64,000 nucleotides of DNA from Saccharomyces uvarum (taxonomy: Eukaryota > Ascomycota > Saccharomycetes > Saccharomycetales > Saccharomycetaceae), in contig OX365939.1 in NCBI GenBank assembly GCA_947243795.1, forward strand, positions 475,001 through 539,000, given 5' to 3'. A program made the translations under genes and the position numbers. This document shows positions 30,376 to 41,997 of this stretch, piece after piece (positions within the stretch are counted from its first letter, which is position 1; every line of letters begins with the position of its first letter). Below the pieces are notes generated by a model that worked only from the letters and a program-made list of their open reading frames with translations, did not search any database and was not told the DNA's origin.

Positions 30376-31134
30376 ATGGTTGAAGATTCCAGAGTTAGAG
30401 ATGCTCTTAAAAGTGGTGAACAAAGGGCCTTACCGGCTTCTTTAGTTCCACAAACACCTGCCGTCTTGACATCAAAGGACAAGCTTTCCAAAAGAATGAT
30501 TGTGGTGTTAGCTATGGCCTCTCTCGAGACACACAAGATATCCTCTAATGGGCCTGGGGGTGACAAATATGTTCTATTGAATTGTGACGACCACCAAGGC
30601 TTGTTGAAAAAAATGGGTAGAGACATTAGTGAAGCAAGACCTGATATTACCCACCAATGTCTTTTAACTTTACTAGATTCTCCAATCAACAAAGCTGGGA
30701 AATTGCAAGTCTACATCCAGACAAGCCGAGGCATTCTCGTTGAAGTCAACCCTACTGTTCGTATACCAAGAACTTTCAAAAGATTTTCAGGTTTAATGGT
30801 CCAATTACTACATAAATTATCTATTAGATCCGTAAATTCTGAAGAAAAATTACTAAAAGTCATCAAGAACCCTATTACCGATCATTTGCCGACCAAATGT
30901 CGTAAAGTAACGTTATCCTTTGACGCCCCCGTCATCCGTGTTCAAGATTACATTGAAAAACTAGACGATGATGAAAGTATATGTGTCTTTGTCGGTGCAA
31001 TGGCAAGAGGTAAGGACAATTTCGCAGATGAATTCGTCGATGAAAAAGTCGGTCTGTCCAACTACCCATTATCCGCTTCAGTTGCATGTTCTAAGTTTTG
31101 TCACGGTGCAGAAGATGCTTGGAATATTTTATAG
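30376..31134 (+). CDS. EMG1: Emg1 (Nep1), 18S rRNA pseudouridine N1-methyltransferase
   Basis: A 252-residue SPOUT-class methyltransferase that methylates pseudouridine 1191 of 18S rRNA, in the pathway to the hypermodified m1acp3-psi, and is needed for 40S subunit assembly. [20 protein letters not shown] and [21 protein letters not shown] are conserved family blocks; the C-terminal segment with [20 protein letters not shown] and the following [20 protein letters not shown] forms the SAM-binding knot. The ATG at 30376 ([11 protein letters not shown]) gives exactly the length recalled for S. cerevisiae. The frame stays open 38 codons upstream without an ATG. Confidence 0.96.
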   Translation: MVEDSRVRDALKSGEQRALPASLVPQTPAVLTSKDKLSKRMIVVLAMASLETHKISSNGPGGDKYVLLNCDDHQGLLKKMGRDISEARPDITHQCLLTLLDSPINKAGKLQVYIQTSRGILVEVNPTVRIPRTFKRFSGLMVQLLHKLSIRSVNSEEKLLKVIKNPITDHLPTKCRKVTLSFDAPVIRVQDYIEKLDDDESICVFVGAMARGKDNFADEFVDEKVGLSNYPLSASVACSKFCHGAEDAWNIL

Positions 31135-31604
31135 TGCTCAAACCCCATTTAGCATGCTCTTTGTATAATAAATCGTCCATGTACTACATAGAAATAACCA
31201 AGTTATAAAACCAACTACCAACCGCACCCCTGTTCTTCCCAACGGGCAAAGTCTCGAAACTCATCTGAACGAGGCTCAGTCCTGAACGCTTTCACCTAAT
31301 TCGGACCCTGAACGGTGGACAAAATTTCAGTACAGTAGCAACAAAATATGACAATATTTCTTGGCGAGAAGCTAAAGTCAAGAGGTCATTTGAAAAAGAT
31401 TCCGATAAACAGAAGGAGTATATTAGATTGCTGATTAATTTGTGCGCATCATTTTTAGACAGCTTTCTCATCCTGAATCATTTTCCTATCTTTATTCTTA
31501 CTTAAGGATATTCGCTAAACGAAAATCCAAAGAAAACAAAAGTCACATTCATAAATAATATTAATAATAATAGCTGAAAAAACACCAACAAGATAACATT
31601 AAAG
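31135..31604. other. EMG1-SKG3 spacer
   Basis: This 470-base spacer holds the SKG3 promoter. CTGAACG occurs three times in the same direction (31265-31271, 31282-31288, 31308-31314). The final 110 bases are AT-rich. No gene seen. Confidence 0.6.
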
Positions 31605-34600
31605 ATGAAAAGAATTTTCTCTGGTGCTAAGTCTCCGAAGTTATCTGCTCCTCCAAATGTTTTCAGGAGCGAGGACAGTCCATCCCCTCCAGGTTCTCCT
31701 AAAGTTGACCAAGGGCTTCGAAATTTAACTGTATCTGCATCAAGATTCTTCAGTAGCTCATTATCCAGTCCTGGAAGCCCCACATTGAATCTTCCTCAGG
31801 AACACTCTATTAACGGTGACATCTCTCCAGAATTAGTACCGATCGTTACTTTACTCTCTGCGCAGGCTCACAGGAGATACCACTATGGCATTCTCTTGAT
31901 ATTACATGATTTAAAAACGGACGGCACACCCGCTGCCCGTCAATGGGAAGAGTGCTATGGTGTGTTGTTAGGTACCCAATTGGCCTTATGGGATGCTAAA
32001 GAACTTTCAAGTTCGAAGACAAATAAAGAGGATTCAAACTTAAAAAAAATTGCATCAAGACCCACTTTCATTAATTTTACAGACGCTTCGGTAAGAATCC
32101 TAGATGCAAATGATGATGTTACCAGTACCGGATACAACAGAAGTAATACAAGTGATTTAGACAATGTCCTTGTTGTTTCCACAACTTTGAAAAACAGATA
32201 TTTTCTAAAATTTAGAAATTCAGAATCGTTCAAAATTTGGGATGCTGCAATTAGGTTAAGTTTATTCGAGTTTACCGCATTACAAGAAGCTTACACAGGT
32301 TCGTTTCTTTCCAGTAGAGGTGTTAAGCTTGGTGATATTAAGGTCGTTATGGCAGATACAAAATTTACTTACGAAGACTGGGTTAGCGTAAGATTTGGAA
32401 CAGGTATGCCATGGAAACGTTGTTACGCGGTCATTTCTCCACAACCCAACAAGAAAAAGAAAAATTCGAAAGGTTCAATATGCTTTTATGAGAGTGACAA
32501 GAAAACCAAAAAATCAAATGCCATGACTACCGTTGTGGATGCAAAGGCTTTATATGCTGTCTATCCCTCCTCTCCAATATTAATTGACACTTCTACAATA
32601 ATAAAGTTAGAAGGATTGGTTTCTTTTGAAAAACATGAGGAACCTCAGGAGACCAACATCTTCATTATGCCTGAAAAACATCAAGGTGTTCCTGGGTATG
32701 ATACTATTATTCGATTCTTGATCCCAGCTATGAACGCTTTTTACTTATATGGGAGACCAAAAGGTCTTATTGCCAATAGAGTTGACCCTGACTCTTTACT
32801 CTTTGCTCTGCCAACGCTGCCTCATATACACTATTTACAGGTGGATGATGTTTTATCATTAACCAAAGATAAGAACCATCTACATTGGAATGCTACTGAC
32901 TGGAGAAACAATATCGTCCAATTACTACAAAAGAAGCTAAGTAAAGGTTACAAAGGCTGTGGTACCAAGTCCGTACCTATTGCATCAGCCATGGCAAAAT
33001 CCCCAGCAATTAGTTCAGTAGAGTTGTTTGATGGGTACGGTTCACTCCCTGCAAGCCAGCTAGAGAGCTTACAGAACTCTAATACAAAGACCCGTTCCAC
33101 ACTAGCGTTAGCTGATGAGGCTAATTCATTTTCCATCTCTATAAACTCCCGTGCCGCCTCAGCGAATCAAATCCTTTTGTCTGTGCCTGATAATTCCTCA
33201 AAAATCAGTGATCCTTTATCCACTCAATCCAGCGCTATCACTAACCTCAAGGATAGTTTTACCACCCCAATGACATCTGGGATGCTCAATCAAGAGAACA
33301 CGAATAAAAGCTTGGCATCAAGTGTGAAGGTTGAAATCACGGATTCAAGTCTGAAAAGCATGGGAGAAGTCGAACCGGACTCTTCCAACAACTTTTCCAC
33401 GACACCGGAAGAAAAGCATATACCGTTGGCTAACGCGGCTGAATTATCCGCTCTTTACGACAAATATTCCACTTCGCCATTTGGTAAAACCGAGGCTAAT
33501 TTAAGCCCTAAGCCACGACCTTTAGATGTCAATGATCGAATTAAAAGCGAAACTAGAAGTCCTTATGAGAGATATGTTGGAACATCCGCTGAGAGTAAGA
33601 TATTTGAAATAGGCAACGTGAGAGAATCCAAGAGCACAATCAATACATGTCTATCCTCACCTATAAGGGTAGAGGATAATAGACTTTCAAAATATGAGGA
33701 TTTGGGATCATTGAGAGAGTTTGAAGAGCTTTCTCAAAAGATCAGCAATATGGGAGTCGGCAATGTCTCTTCAGAGGCTTTAAACGAAAGATCAGAGGAT
33801 AATTCGCTAGTAACGGATTTGAACTTAGACATTAGTACTGATTCACCTAGCACCTTACCCGATGACCAACGTGAGCTGGATTTCGGAGAAGCAAACGTAT
33901 TCGATCCTGACTATATGGAACAAAACCAAATGCTGGAAACGGAAAGTAGATACACTACGGATGAATTTGACTTCTCTGATAACCAAGATGCAGGTTCAAG
34001 TAACTATAGCAGTACACAGATCAACCCAACGCCAACTGAGAAACTTCCTGTCAGTGGCAGGAATGAGAAGATACCTCACTCCTCTTTTTTTACGAATTTG
34101 AATCAGCTTACCTCAAATGAAAGCACCTACCAAAATCAGATGAATGCTACTGAATATCAAATGAAACAACCCCAACAATCGCAAGTACCTCATACAGGAC
34201 TACAATCTCCATCATATGCTAACAGAAATTTACAAACCAACAACCCACTGCCTCCGGCATCATATTCCCTCGGCCGCCCATTGGTAAATATACGAACAGG
34301 CCCATTAACTAACCAACCCATGCATCAAGGTGGAAACTCGCCAATTAATTCCCAATTTCCACAACAGCGTTTCGCGCCCTCACAACAATCACAACAAGCG
34401 CAATTTTCCCCTATGAGAAACGATGCTTACCGAGGTGTTAACAACCAGCATCCGTTATATCCATCACAGCATCAATCCCAAAATGTGAGATATCCAAATA
34501 ATAAAGTACCAATAAATAGTAGAGGCTCTGTACCAACAATACAGCCTCACATACAAGATGGCCGTTCTATTCCTCCTATAATGGTCAATAATCACACAAA

Positions 34601-34676
34601 GCCACGTGTCGCACAGAGTGGATTTTCACAGTTTATGCCACACAATAACACATCAACTAACCCATATTCTAACTAG
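31605..34676 (+). CDS. SKG3: Skg3, Caf120-like PH-domain protein
   Basis: A 1023-residue protein (1026 recalled for YLR187W), paralogue of Caf120. Two pleckstrin-homology-like domains are visible: about 85-230 ([18 protein letters not shown] and [20 protein letters not shown]) and about 250-400 ([20 protein letters not shown]). The remaining 600 residues are Ser/Thr/Asn-rich and finish in a Gln/Pro/Asn-rich tail, mostly disordered. Caf120 belongs to the Ccr4-Not complex; Skg3 itself is located at the bud tip and neck and its role is unclear. The region after residue 450 differs most from S. cerevisiae. No catalytic motif is present. Confidence 0.94.
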   Translation: MKRIFSGAKSPKLSAPPNVFRSEDSPSPPGSPKVDQGLRNLTVSASRFFSSSLSSPGSPTLNLPQEHSINGDISPELVPIVTLLSAQAHRRYHYGILLILHDLKTDGTPAARQWEECYGVLLGTQLALWDAKELSSSKTNKEDSNLKKIASRPTFINFTDASVRILDANDDVTSTGYNRSNTSDLDNVLVVSTTLKNRYFLKFRNSESFKIWDAAIRLSLFEFTALQEAYTGSFLSSRGVKLGDIKVVMADTKFTYEDWVSVRFGTGMPWKRCYAVISPQPNKKKKNSKGSICFYESDKKTKKSNAMTTVVDAKALYAVYPSSPILIDTSTIIKLEGLVSFEKHEEPQETNIFIMPEKHQGVPGYDTIIRFLIPAMNAFYLYGRPKGLIANRVDPDSLLFALPTLPHIHYLQVDDVLSLTKDKNHLHWNATDWRNNIVQLLQKKLSKGYKGCGTKSVPIASAMAKSPAISSVELFDGYGSLPASQLESLQNSNTKTRSTLALADEANSFSISINSRAASANQILLSVPDNSSKISDPLSTQSSAITNLKDSFTTPMTSGMLNQENTNKSLASSVKVEITDSSLKSMGEVEPDSSNNFSTTPEEKHIPLANAAELSALYDKYSTSPFGKTEANLSPKPRPLDVNDRIKSETRSPYERYVGTSAESKIFEIGNVRESKSTINTCLSSPIRVEDNRLSKYEDLGSLREFEELSQKISNMGVGNVSSEALNERSEDNSLVTDLNLDISTDSPSTLPDDQRELDFGEANVFDPDYMEQNQMLETESRYTTDEFDFSDNQDAGSSNYSSTQINPTPTEKLPVSGRNEKIPHSSFFTNLNQLTSNESTYQNQMNATEYQMKQPQQSQVPHTGLQSPSYANRNLQTNNPLPPASYSLGRPLVNIRTGPLTNQPMHQGGNSPINSQFPQQRFAPSQQSQQAQFSPMRNDAYRGVNNQHPLYPSQHQSQNVRYPNNKVPINSRGSVPTIQPHIQDGRSIPPIMVNNHTKPRVAQSGFSQFMPHNNTSTNPYSN

Positions 34677-35027
34677 TTCAATTCAATTTCCACTATTTCC
34701 TTTTTTTTCGTTAACCATTTCTATGTACTTATCTGTATATGTATTATTTTATCAATAGAATCTATGAAAATCATCCTTATTTCTTCTGGCTTTTGTTTTA
34801 TTTATCTAAATGTTAATTCACAAGCCTATTGCTGTCGCTGTCGCCTCGTTTTCGTTTAGGCGCATCGAGCCGAGACTACAGCCCATGATTTATATATGTT
34901 GAAATTTTAGTATTGAATATACTCACAAATATATACTCCAACTGAGTGAACGGTATTACTTACATGGGAGGCGTATTAGTAGAAGAATACTAGACTAAAA
35001 AAGAGGAAGAATCAAGGGATTGTAAGA
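34677..35027. other. SKG3-MDL1 spacer
   Basis: This 351-base spacer has a T-rich SKG3 3' end, then a short GC-rich stretch with GCTGTCGCTGTCGCC near 34830, then AT-rich DNA up to the MDL1 start. I recognise no factor site. Confidence 0.55.
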
Positions 35028-37109
35028 ATGATACGTCTTTTCAATGGTCCAAACATGTTGCGAAGGCAATTCACATCATCAAGGGCACTATACTTGACTA
35101 AGCCGTTACTTAAGCCCATAGTGTACACAAAGGTATGGGCGAAGCCGACTACGGACTACAATAAGCCATTGATGCTTCAAACAATTCGATTCCAGTCAAG
35201 CATTATAGATGGAAAGAAGTCCGTCAACCCTGATTCACCCACTTTAAAACTATCCGATGCGGATTCAAAATCATCAGGGTTCAAAGATATCAAACGGTTG
35301 TTTGTATTATCCAAGCCAGAATCCGGATACATCGGACTTGCTCTTCTTTTAATTCTTATTTCAAGTTCAGTTAGTATGGCTGTACCTTCCGTCATAGGTA
35401 AGTTATTAGATTTAGCTTCCGACAATGACGACGAAGAAGATGAAAAAGAAACAAAAGACAATAAGCTTTATGGTCTATCCAAGAGACAGTTCTTTACAGC
35501 TCTAGGGGCAGTGTTCTTAATTGGTGCAATTGCTAATGCAAGTAGAATAATCATTTTGAAAGTTACTGGTGAACGGCTAGTTGCAAGATTAAGAACAAGA
35601 ACAATGAAAGCTGCTTTAGACCAAGATGCGACATTTTTAGATACCAATCGTGTTGGTGATTTGATTTCAAGACTATCATCAGACGCTTCCATAGTGGCAA
35701 AATCCGTCACACAGAACGTCTCGGATGGAACAAGAGCAATCATTCAAGGGTTTGTCGGTTTTGGTATGATGAGTTTTCTCTCTTGGAAATTAACTTGTGT
35801 CATGATGGTTCTGGCTCCTCCATTAGGTGCCATGGCGTTGATATATGGTAGAAAAATACGGAATTTATCAAGACAATTACAGACTTCTGTAGGTGGGTTA
35901 ACAAAAGTAGCAGAAGAGCAACTGAATGCTACTAGAACAATTCAAGCATATGGTGGTGAGAAAAATGAAGTCCGTCGTTACGCAAAAGAAGTTAGAAACG
36001 TCTTTCATGTTGGGTTAAAGGAAGCTGTTACTTCCGGCCTGTTCTTCGGAAGTACGGGACTGGTGGGTAATGCAGCAATGTTATCGTTATTATTGGTCGG
36101 AACGAACATGATTCAGAGCGGTGCTATGACAGTTGGTGAGCTAACAAGTTTTATGATGTACGCTGTGTATACCGGAAGTTCACTATTTGGTTTATCCAGC
36201 TTCTACTCAGAGCTTATGAAAGGTGCCGGTGCAGCAGCTAGAGTGTTCGAACTGAATGATCGTAAACCGCTAATTCGCCCGACTATTGGGAAGGATCCAG
36301 TGTCTTTGGCACACAAACCTATTGTTTTCAAAGACGTATCGTTCACTTATCCAACTCGGCCCAAACATGAAATCTTCAAGGATTTGAATATCACCATCAA
36401 ACCTGGTGAACATGTCTGTGCCGTAGGTCCATCAGGAAGTGGTAAATCAACGATTGCCTCTCTTTTGCTCAGATATTATGATACAAGTACAGGATCGATT
36501 GATTTCGGTGATGAAGACATCAAAAACTTCAACCTGAGGAAGTACCGAAGATTGATGGGGTATGTGCAGCAAGAGCCGCTACTTTTCAATGGTACTATTC
36601 TAGACAATATTCTCTACTGCATTCCACCTGAAATTGCGGAACAGGAAGACCGCGTCGCGCGTGCTATTGGGCAAGCTAACTGTACCAAATTCTTAGCCAA
36701 CTTCCCAGATGGTTTGCAAACTATGGTTGGTGCTAGAGGTGCACAGTTATCTGGTGGTCAAAAGCAAAGGATTGCATTAGCTAGAGCGTTCTTGTTAGAC
36801 CCTGCTGTTCTAATTTTGGATGAAGCAACAAGTGCTCTTGACTCTCAAAGTGAAGAAGTCGTTGCCAAGAACCTCCAGAGACGTGTAAAGAGAGGGCTAA
36901 CAACAATATCGATTGCACATAGACTTTCCACGATAAAACACAGCACTAGGGTCATTGTACTGGGAAAGCACGGTTCTGTTGTTGAAACTGGTTCATTCCA
37001 AGACTTGATTTCCATTCCCGGTAGTGAATTAAATGCCCTGCTTGCTGAACAGCAGGATGACGAAGGAAAGGAAGAAACAGCAACCTCGAAAAATAATAAT
37101 AACATATAG
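35028..37109 (+). CDS. MDL1: Mdl1, mitochondrial ABC peptide exporter
   Basis: A 693-residue half-transporter (695 recalled). Homodimers in the mitochondrial inner membrane export peptides made by m-AAA protease degradation. The N-terminus is basic and serine-rich without acids, a matrix-targeting presequence. Six membrane segments lie between about 95 and 405. The nucleotide-binding domain carries Walker A GPSGSGKST (about 467-475), the signature LSGGQKQR (574) and Walker B AVLILDEATSALD (593), with the switch His in SIAHRLST. All catalytic positions are intact. The tail is acidic and Asn-rich. It converges with ATG26 over 517 bases. Confidence 0.97.
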   Translation: MIRLFNGPNMLRRQFTSSRALYLTKPLLKPIVYTKVWAKPTTDYNKPLMLQTIRFQSSIIDGKKSVNPDSPTLKLSDADSKSSGFKDIKRLFVLSKPESGYIGLALLLILISSSVSMAVPSVIGKLLDLASDNDDEEDEKETKDNKLYGLSKRQFFTALGAVFLIGAIANASRIIILKVTGERLVARLRTRTMKAALDQDATFLDTNRVGDLISRLSSDASIVAKSVTQNVSDGTRAIIQGFVGFGMMSFLSWKLTCVMMVLAPPLGAMALIYGRKIRNLSRQLQTSVGGLTKVAEEQLNATRTIQAYGGEKNEVRRYAKEVRNVFHVGLKEAVTSGLFFGSTGLVGNAAMLSLLLVGTNMIQSGAMTVGELTSFMMYAVYTGSSLFGLSSFYSELMKGAGAAARVFELNDRKPLIRPTIGKDPVSLAHKPIVFKDVSFTYPTRPKHEIFKDLNITIKPGEHVCAVGPSGSGKSTIASLLLRYYDTSTGSIDFGDEDIKNFNLRKYRRLMGYVQQEPLLFNGTILDNILYCIPPEIAEQEDRVARAIGQANCTKFLANFPDGLQTMVGARGAQLSGGQKQRIALARAFLLDPAVLILDEATSALDSQSEEVVAKNLQRRVKRGLTTISIAHRLSTIKHSTRVIVLGKHGSVVETGSFQDLISIPGSELNALLAEQQDDEGKEETATSKNNNNI

Positions 37110-37626
37110 TGCAAGCTTAAGTAGTGTAAAGAGTTGGCTTAGAATGGACAATTTCATTTACATGCCGCTACCCGTTTATGATTTTGCGTGTTGAAAGACT
37201 ATCAGACATTGTACTATGGCTGCTGAGAACAAAATCTTAATAGGTTTTATCAAAAATGCAAAACCTATATGTAATTTATAACAACCTTTTTTTTAGAGGT
37301 TTCATACATACCGTTATGCTACAATTAATTAATGTTAGATAAAAAAACTGTATATTCATCCTAAGCTAGAATAGAAGAACAGTGTCTTTGTATTACTGTA
37401 TGCATATTAAGCACTCCCTAAATCGGTTGTCTGCTAGATGGATAGTTTGCAAAATGGCTTACACCATTAACGTGATTAAAAAAATTTTTGCAGCGTATAA
37501 TTCGAAACCATAAAATATACGTAACGCAAAAAAGAACGAAATGGGATGTGTGTACACGTTTGCCAATGATAACGAATATGTGACGTTTAGCATACACTGT
37601 ACGAAAAAGAACTCATTATGGTTGAT
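37110..37626. other. MDL1-ATG26 convergent spacer
   Basis: This 517-base, AT-rich gap between two convergent genes is long for that arrangement. I checked both strands for tRNA, snoRNA boxes and small reading frames and saw none. A T-tract near 37290 probably belongs to the MDL1 3' end. Confidence 0.55.
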
Positions 37627-40600
37627 TTAAATCATTGTCCAGGCTTCATCTGTTGTTTCAGCAGATGACAATTTGGCTGGATCCACTATATCTTCATCTT
37701 TGCGAGGGTTCTTTACTTTTGATAAGGTAACACTTCTCGCATATTCAAGTTCGTTGTAGATTGCGCTTATTGCAGTCTTAATACCGTCTTCTTTGGAGAT
37801 TTTCTTCTTTATTAACTCTGCTCTATCTTTCATTATTTTGTTAGTCGTAGCTACCTTTAAAGCCTCTGCTAACGATTGGCTGTTTAGCTTCTTCAAAGCA
37901 ATACCAACCCCAATATCTTCTACTCTGCCAGCATAAAAAAACTGATCACCAAAAAACGGTTTTATAATAGTGGGTAAACCAGCACGCAATGAGGCGCCTG
38001 TAGTACCGGAACCACCATGATGAACAGCAGCGTCGACCTGTGGGAATAACCAATCATGAGGTATACTTTCTACATTTAGGATATTTTTTGGAAGACCTAC
38101 CTCTATTTTCTTTGCTGCATCATCGTCCAATCTTTCTGACCATCCTTTATTTAGAATACAGTAAACATCGGCTTCTACAACTGCGTCAACAAGAGCTTGC
38201 GTCATTTCCTTGGCATTAGATACAACAATCGAACCGAACCCGATATAAACCAGTTTTTTGCCTTCTGATCTTGCTTCTGAAATAAAGTTTTCTAATTCTG
38301 GTGGTGGCTTAAACGTATTCTTATCATCAAGAAACCAATATCCCGTAACTCTCACCCACTCGCTAAAATCAATGGATGGTGGAAAGATGGTTGGAGATAC
38401 GTTATACAAGAACGGGACATTATTCTGTTGTAAAAGAAAAAGATTTGTTTTCCCCAACCCGAGAGTTTCTACCCTCCATTTATTTACCTGTCCACTAATT
38501 CCCTTCCAAAAAACATTTTCAAATAGAACATGTGTTAGATAATTGTAATTACCGCCTCTTTTTTGATCTGGTACAATAAACGCATGTGGATATGCTCTTG
38601 TTCTTGTCCATGGCATGGTGAATGCCCGGAAATAAGGAATCTGTAAGGCTTCAGTAATGTGAATACCAACCATAGCTGATGGTGACTCAATCAAAATATC
38701 AAATTTCCTTCTATTACAAACCTCCCAGGATGTCTGTAAAAGGCTATCGATCCATCCCCTAAATTTGCTCGATGCTTCTCTTAGCATTTTGACGTTCATA
38801 GATTCATTTTCTACCATTAATGACATTAATTCTACTGGATTGCCGGCAATCTCCTCAAATTGTAGGTCATGGCTTTCAACAAAGCTTCGAAATTCAGCAT
38901 GAGAAATGATTACTACTTGATGGCCTTCTTTAATTAAACCCTTTGCGAGGGCGATGTACGGCTGGACGTCGCCTCTTGAACCAATTGTCAATAACCCAAA
39001 CTTATAACTTTTGTTTGGTGTTATACTTGTCTTATAGTGCGGATTTTCATCGATCATTAATGGTACCTCAAACCCCTCCGCATTGATTTTATCTTCAAAT
39101 AATTTTAGCTTTGCTGAATCCGGGTTATGTTGCACATCGCCGATAGAAGTAGTTGATGCATTCGACCCCTCTCCATATATAGCATCCAGAAGCTTCAAAA
39201 TTATGCGTTCGATATCATCTCTGGCAACTTCTGTACTGAATTCGAAAAATAGTTCCTCATGACCATGGATTACTACTACCAATACGAAATACCCAAATCG
39301 GAAGCCCTTTTCTTTATAGCATGTCTCAACGTCGGACAATGGTAAAACCATGTGCGTACTAGAGCCTGGTAATAAGGATCTAAAGCAGACAGTATCATTG
39401 GAGACGTAAATCTTACCATAAACGGGGACATTTCTATTCAAGTATGTGTAATAAGTGCTGATCAATGACTTTTCCTTGTTAAACTTAAAATGGTATCTGA
39501 ACCGTTCGTTAGCAGACTGTTCCTCAGTTTCCTTTACTAAATACGCATCATCTTTTCCAAACTCAACGTATTTGTTCTGATAGTGTATTGGTTTAGCTGC
39601 CCACATATCAGCAAAATTTTTGAGGTGACTTGGTTTCCAGTCTACGGTTTGATCTTGATTGTCTCCTTGGTCGTGCACCTGAATTGTGGAATACACAGAA
39701 GAGTCTATGTCATCAGCTATGTCCTTGTATATTTCCTCCACGTCTTCGATTTGCGAGTCTTCAAGAGGTTTAGCCCTACGAAACCAGCTATTACTTCTTT
39801 CTCTAAATCTAAACTTGCTCTTTTTACCATTTTCAGAAGAGGGTACGGCTGAACTTGGGAGATTGAGATATTTTGATCCCTTGCTATCATCATTTTCCTC
39901 TTTTTTATGGCCAGTTGTCATTAAATCCTCTTTTTGATGACCTGATTTTGCATTTTTGGCGGAAGTATCATTATAAAGTGTACTAACACCAGACTTTTGC
40001 AATAGAGTTAACTGCTGGCAAAGACTGTCCTCGACTTGACTGCCAGACCCATCCATAAAAACGAACATGAAGTCATCAATAGCATAAGTTTGTGAGCTTT
40101 CCAAGGCTCTTAATCTCAATGTCAATGCCTTATTGACAATAGGCTGATCATCTATTTCTATAATATTTGGTAGTGGAATTTTTAAACTTATCGAATTGTC
40201 TTCTGAATTCTGAGCTGCAAATTGCTCTTTTTTCAAAGCATTCACCCAAGATTTAGCAGAGAATTCTGAGTCTGCATTGAATTTGAATGTGCTTTCGTTC
40301 GTTGAGAGCTTGAAGGTTTTTGTCGTATTCCCATTTAAGGAATGTTTTTCTATTTCAATTTTTTGGACTTCTCTTAAATCTATAGTTAAAACGGGAAAGT
40401 ATAGTTCCGTCGATGAGGTATACATTGAAAACAAATGATTTTTCAACACACACCAGTATCTAGTTGATCTGATGAGTTTTGTTTTGATGTTCAAGTTCCC
40501 AGACATTTTAACAGAGTGGGGGTTCTTGGGTAAATATGCGAAAAATAGAAAATGCTTCATCGTGATGAAAATATGTCCTTGAACTAGCACATCCTTTAGT

Positions 40601-41214
40601 AGCCATGCGGGGAAATCATTTAAAAAGGTTTCCTGTTCGTCTAAGTGAAAACGTTGTCTTAGTTTGGAAATACTGTCCTTCGACTTCGATAATTTTTCCT
40701 TAGTTACTGAAAAGTCGAATAAGGTGGGGTTTCTCTTGTCTAATCTTGGCACATCAGGCCCCGATTTTCTTTTACGATTTTCCTTTTTGCTTCTTACTTC
40801 ATTTTTACCCAAATTTACCTGACTCGATCCATTGGACCCTAATTCTCCAAAGTCATCTTGCGCCAAAGCGCTCATCTCTTGAGCACTATTCATTCCCGCG
40901 TACACACTCGCAGTCGTCAATAAGCCTGCAATGCTTTTCATCATGTACTTCGATTTGGCCAAATCGTCTGCATTATCGTAAGCATTATCGTTATCGTTAT
41001 AAGCCTCACCGAGCTTGCCTTGTTCCTCAGTAGAATCCATTGATGAACCACTATCTGATCTATCCCTCCAACGCTTGATCTTTGAAAGCGACTTTGAAAG
41101 ACGGTGATGCCTGGGAGATATTTCCAGTTTAGATATATTATCACGTACAAGTGAGATGCTTGGCTTTGAACCCGCTTCGCTGTCAGAAGCAGATATAATT
41201 TGAGTAATAGGCAT
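37627..41214 (-). CDS. ATG26: Atg26 (Ugt51), UDP-glucose:sterol glucosyltransferase
   Basis: A 1195-residue enzyme (1198 recalled). It transfers glucose from UDP-glucose to ergosterol. Domain order: a disordered Ser-rich N-terminus, GRAM domain (about 187-236), PH domain (about 245-340), a long linker, second GRAM domain (about 570-640) and a GT1 glycosyltransferase from about 740. [20 protein letters not shown] starts the N-terminal Rossmann half, and [20 protein letters not shown] (about 1065-1085) is the sterol glucosyltransferase signature that binds UDP-glucose. In S. cerevisiae it is not needed for pexophagy, unlike in Komagataella. The ATG at 41214 is the only good start. It is divergent from MMR1. 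Confidence 0.97.
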   Translation of the reverse strand: MPITQIISASDSEAGSKPSISLVRDNISKLEISPRHHRLSKSLSKIKRWRDRSDSGSSMDSTEEQGKLGEAYNDNDNAYDNADDLAKSKYMMKSIAGLLTTASVYAGMNSAQEMSALAQDDFGELGSNGSSQVNLGKNEVRSKKENRKRKSGPDVPRLDKRNPTLFDFSVTKEKLSKSKDSISKLRQRFHLDEQETFLNDFPAWLLKDVLVQGHIFITMKHFLFFAYLPKNPHSVKMSGNLNIKTKLIRSTRYWCVLKNHLFSMYTSSTELYFPVLTIDLREVQKIEIEKHSLNGNTTKTFKLSTNESTFKFNADSEFSAKSWVNALKKEQFAAQNSEDNSISLKIPLPNIIEIDDQPIVNKALTLRLRALESSQTYAIDDFMFVFMDGSGSQVEDSLCQQLTLLQKSGVSTLYNDTSAKNAKSGHQKEDLMTTGHKKEENDDSKGSKYLNLPSSAVPSSENGKKSKFRFRERSNSWFRRAKPLEDSQIEDVEEIYKDIADDIDSSVYSTIQVHDQGDNQDQTVDWKPSHLKNFADMWAAKPIHYQNKYVEFGKDDAYLVKETEEQSANERFRYHFKFNKEKSLISTYYTYLNRNVPVYGKIYVSNDTVCFRSLLPGSSTHMVLPLSDVETCYKEKGFRFGYFVLVVVIHGHEELFFEFSTEVARDDIERIILKLLDAIYGEGSNASTTSIGDVQHNPDSAKLKLFEDKINAEGFEVPLMIDENPHYKTSITPNKSYKFGLLTIGSRGDVQPYIALAKGLIKEGHQVVIISHAEFRSFVESHDLQFEEIAGNPVELMSLMVENESMNVKMLREASSKFRGWIDSLLQTSWEVCNRRKFDILIESPSAMVGIHITEALQIPYFRAFTMPWTRTRAYPHAFIVPDQKRGGNYNYLTHVLFENVFWKGISGQVNKWRVETLGLGKTNLFLLQQNNVPFLYNVSPTIFPPSIDFSEWVRVTGYWFLDDKNTFKPPPELENFISEARSEGKKLVYIGFGSIVVSNAKEMTQALVDAVVEADVYCILNKGWSERLDDDAAKKIEVGLPKNILNVESIPHDWLFPQVDAAVHHGGSGTTGASLRAGLPTIIKPFFGDQFFYAGRVEDIGVGIALKKLNSQSLAEALKVATTNKIMKDRAELIKKKISKEDGIKTAISAIYNELEYARSVTLSKVKNPRKDEDIVDPAKLSSAETTDEAWTMI

Positions 41215-41997
41215 TTTTTGGAGCTATACAGTCTCTCGCTAAAACATACAGCTCTTTTGAGGCTCTGAAAACTGCTTTTTGGCTGCCATAACTCTACAAA
41301 ATGGTACGTAATGACATTCCTATCTACTCTTCTATTGAGTCAGTCCCTTTTTTTATTATTATTATCATTATTACAATATCCTTAAAGCTTACCCTGTTAG
41401 TAGGACATGGAAATTGAAAATGACCTACTGTATTTTCATTTTAACCCTGACATTGTCAGGGCAATATATGGACTAATTGGGCAAACTATAAACAACCCGT
41501 TTTGGGAAATAAGCCAAAATGAGTTTAAATTAACCAATTGGCAAGGAAGTTTGATGTGGACGATCAAGGTCCGCAACTCTGCTCGAGCAATTTCGATTCT
41601 CCTGTGCTTTTTTCTACGTTCATCTAAGATAGGTTGTTATAGAAAAAAAATCTGCGCATCTCGATCGTTTCCAAGATACTACTAGAAGATACTTAGGATC
41701 AACTATATTGTTGCTCAATTCAAACGGGCTTGGGAAACAGAAATATATCGCTGTTGTTTTTTTAATTAGGTTAGAATAACGAGAAAGCGTAGAGGGGGCA
41801 ATTCGTTCAGCAGGAAAAAGAGAGAGGAATCGCGTGTGAAACTTCCAAATCAAGCTGGTTATTTTCGACTCCAACTATTTACCTTCGTTTTAAACCTGTC
41901 GTCGATCTTCACTCATTTCATTTATTTTACTACTAGCCTTCTTTTCACCGACAAAATAAAAGCCGGGAAGCAAGCTAACTTAAATCAGCTGATAAAA
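41215..41997. other. ATG26/MMR1 divergent promoter
   Basis: A 783-base spacer. It holds a small ATG-started frame of 92 codons (41407-41685) with no relative I recognise, an inverted repeat CCCTGAC-ATT-GTCAGGG at 41445-41461 and 54 codons (41836-41997) open in frame with MMR1 but starting at GTG. No transcription factor site was assigned. Confidence 0.5.
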
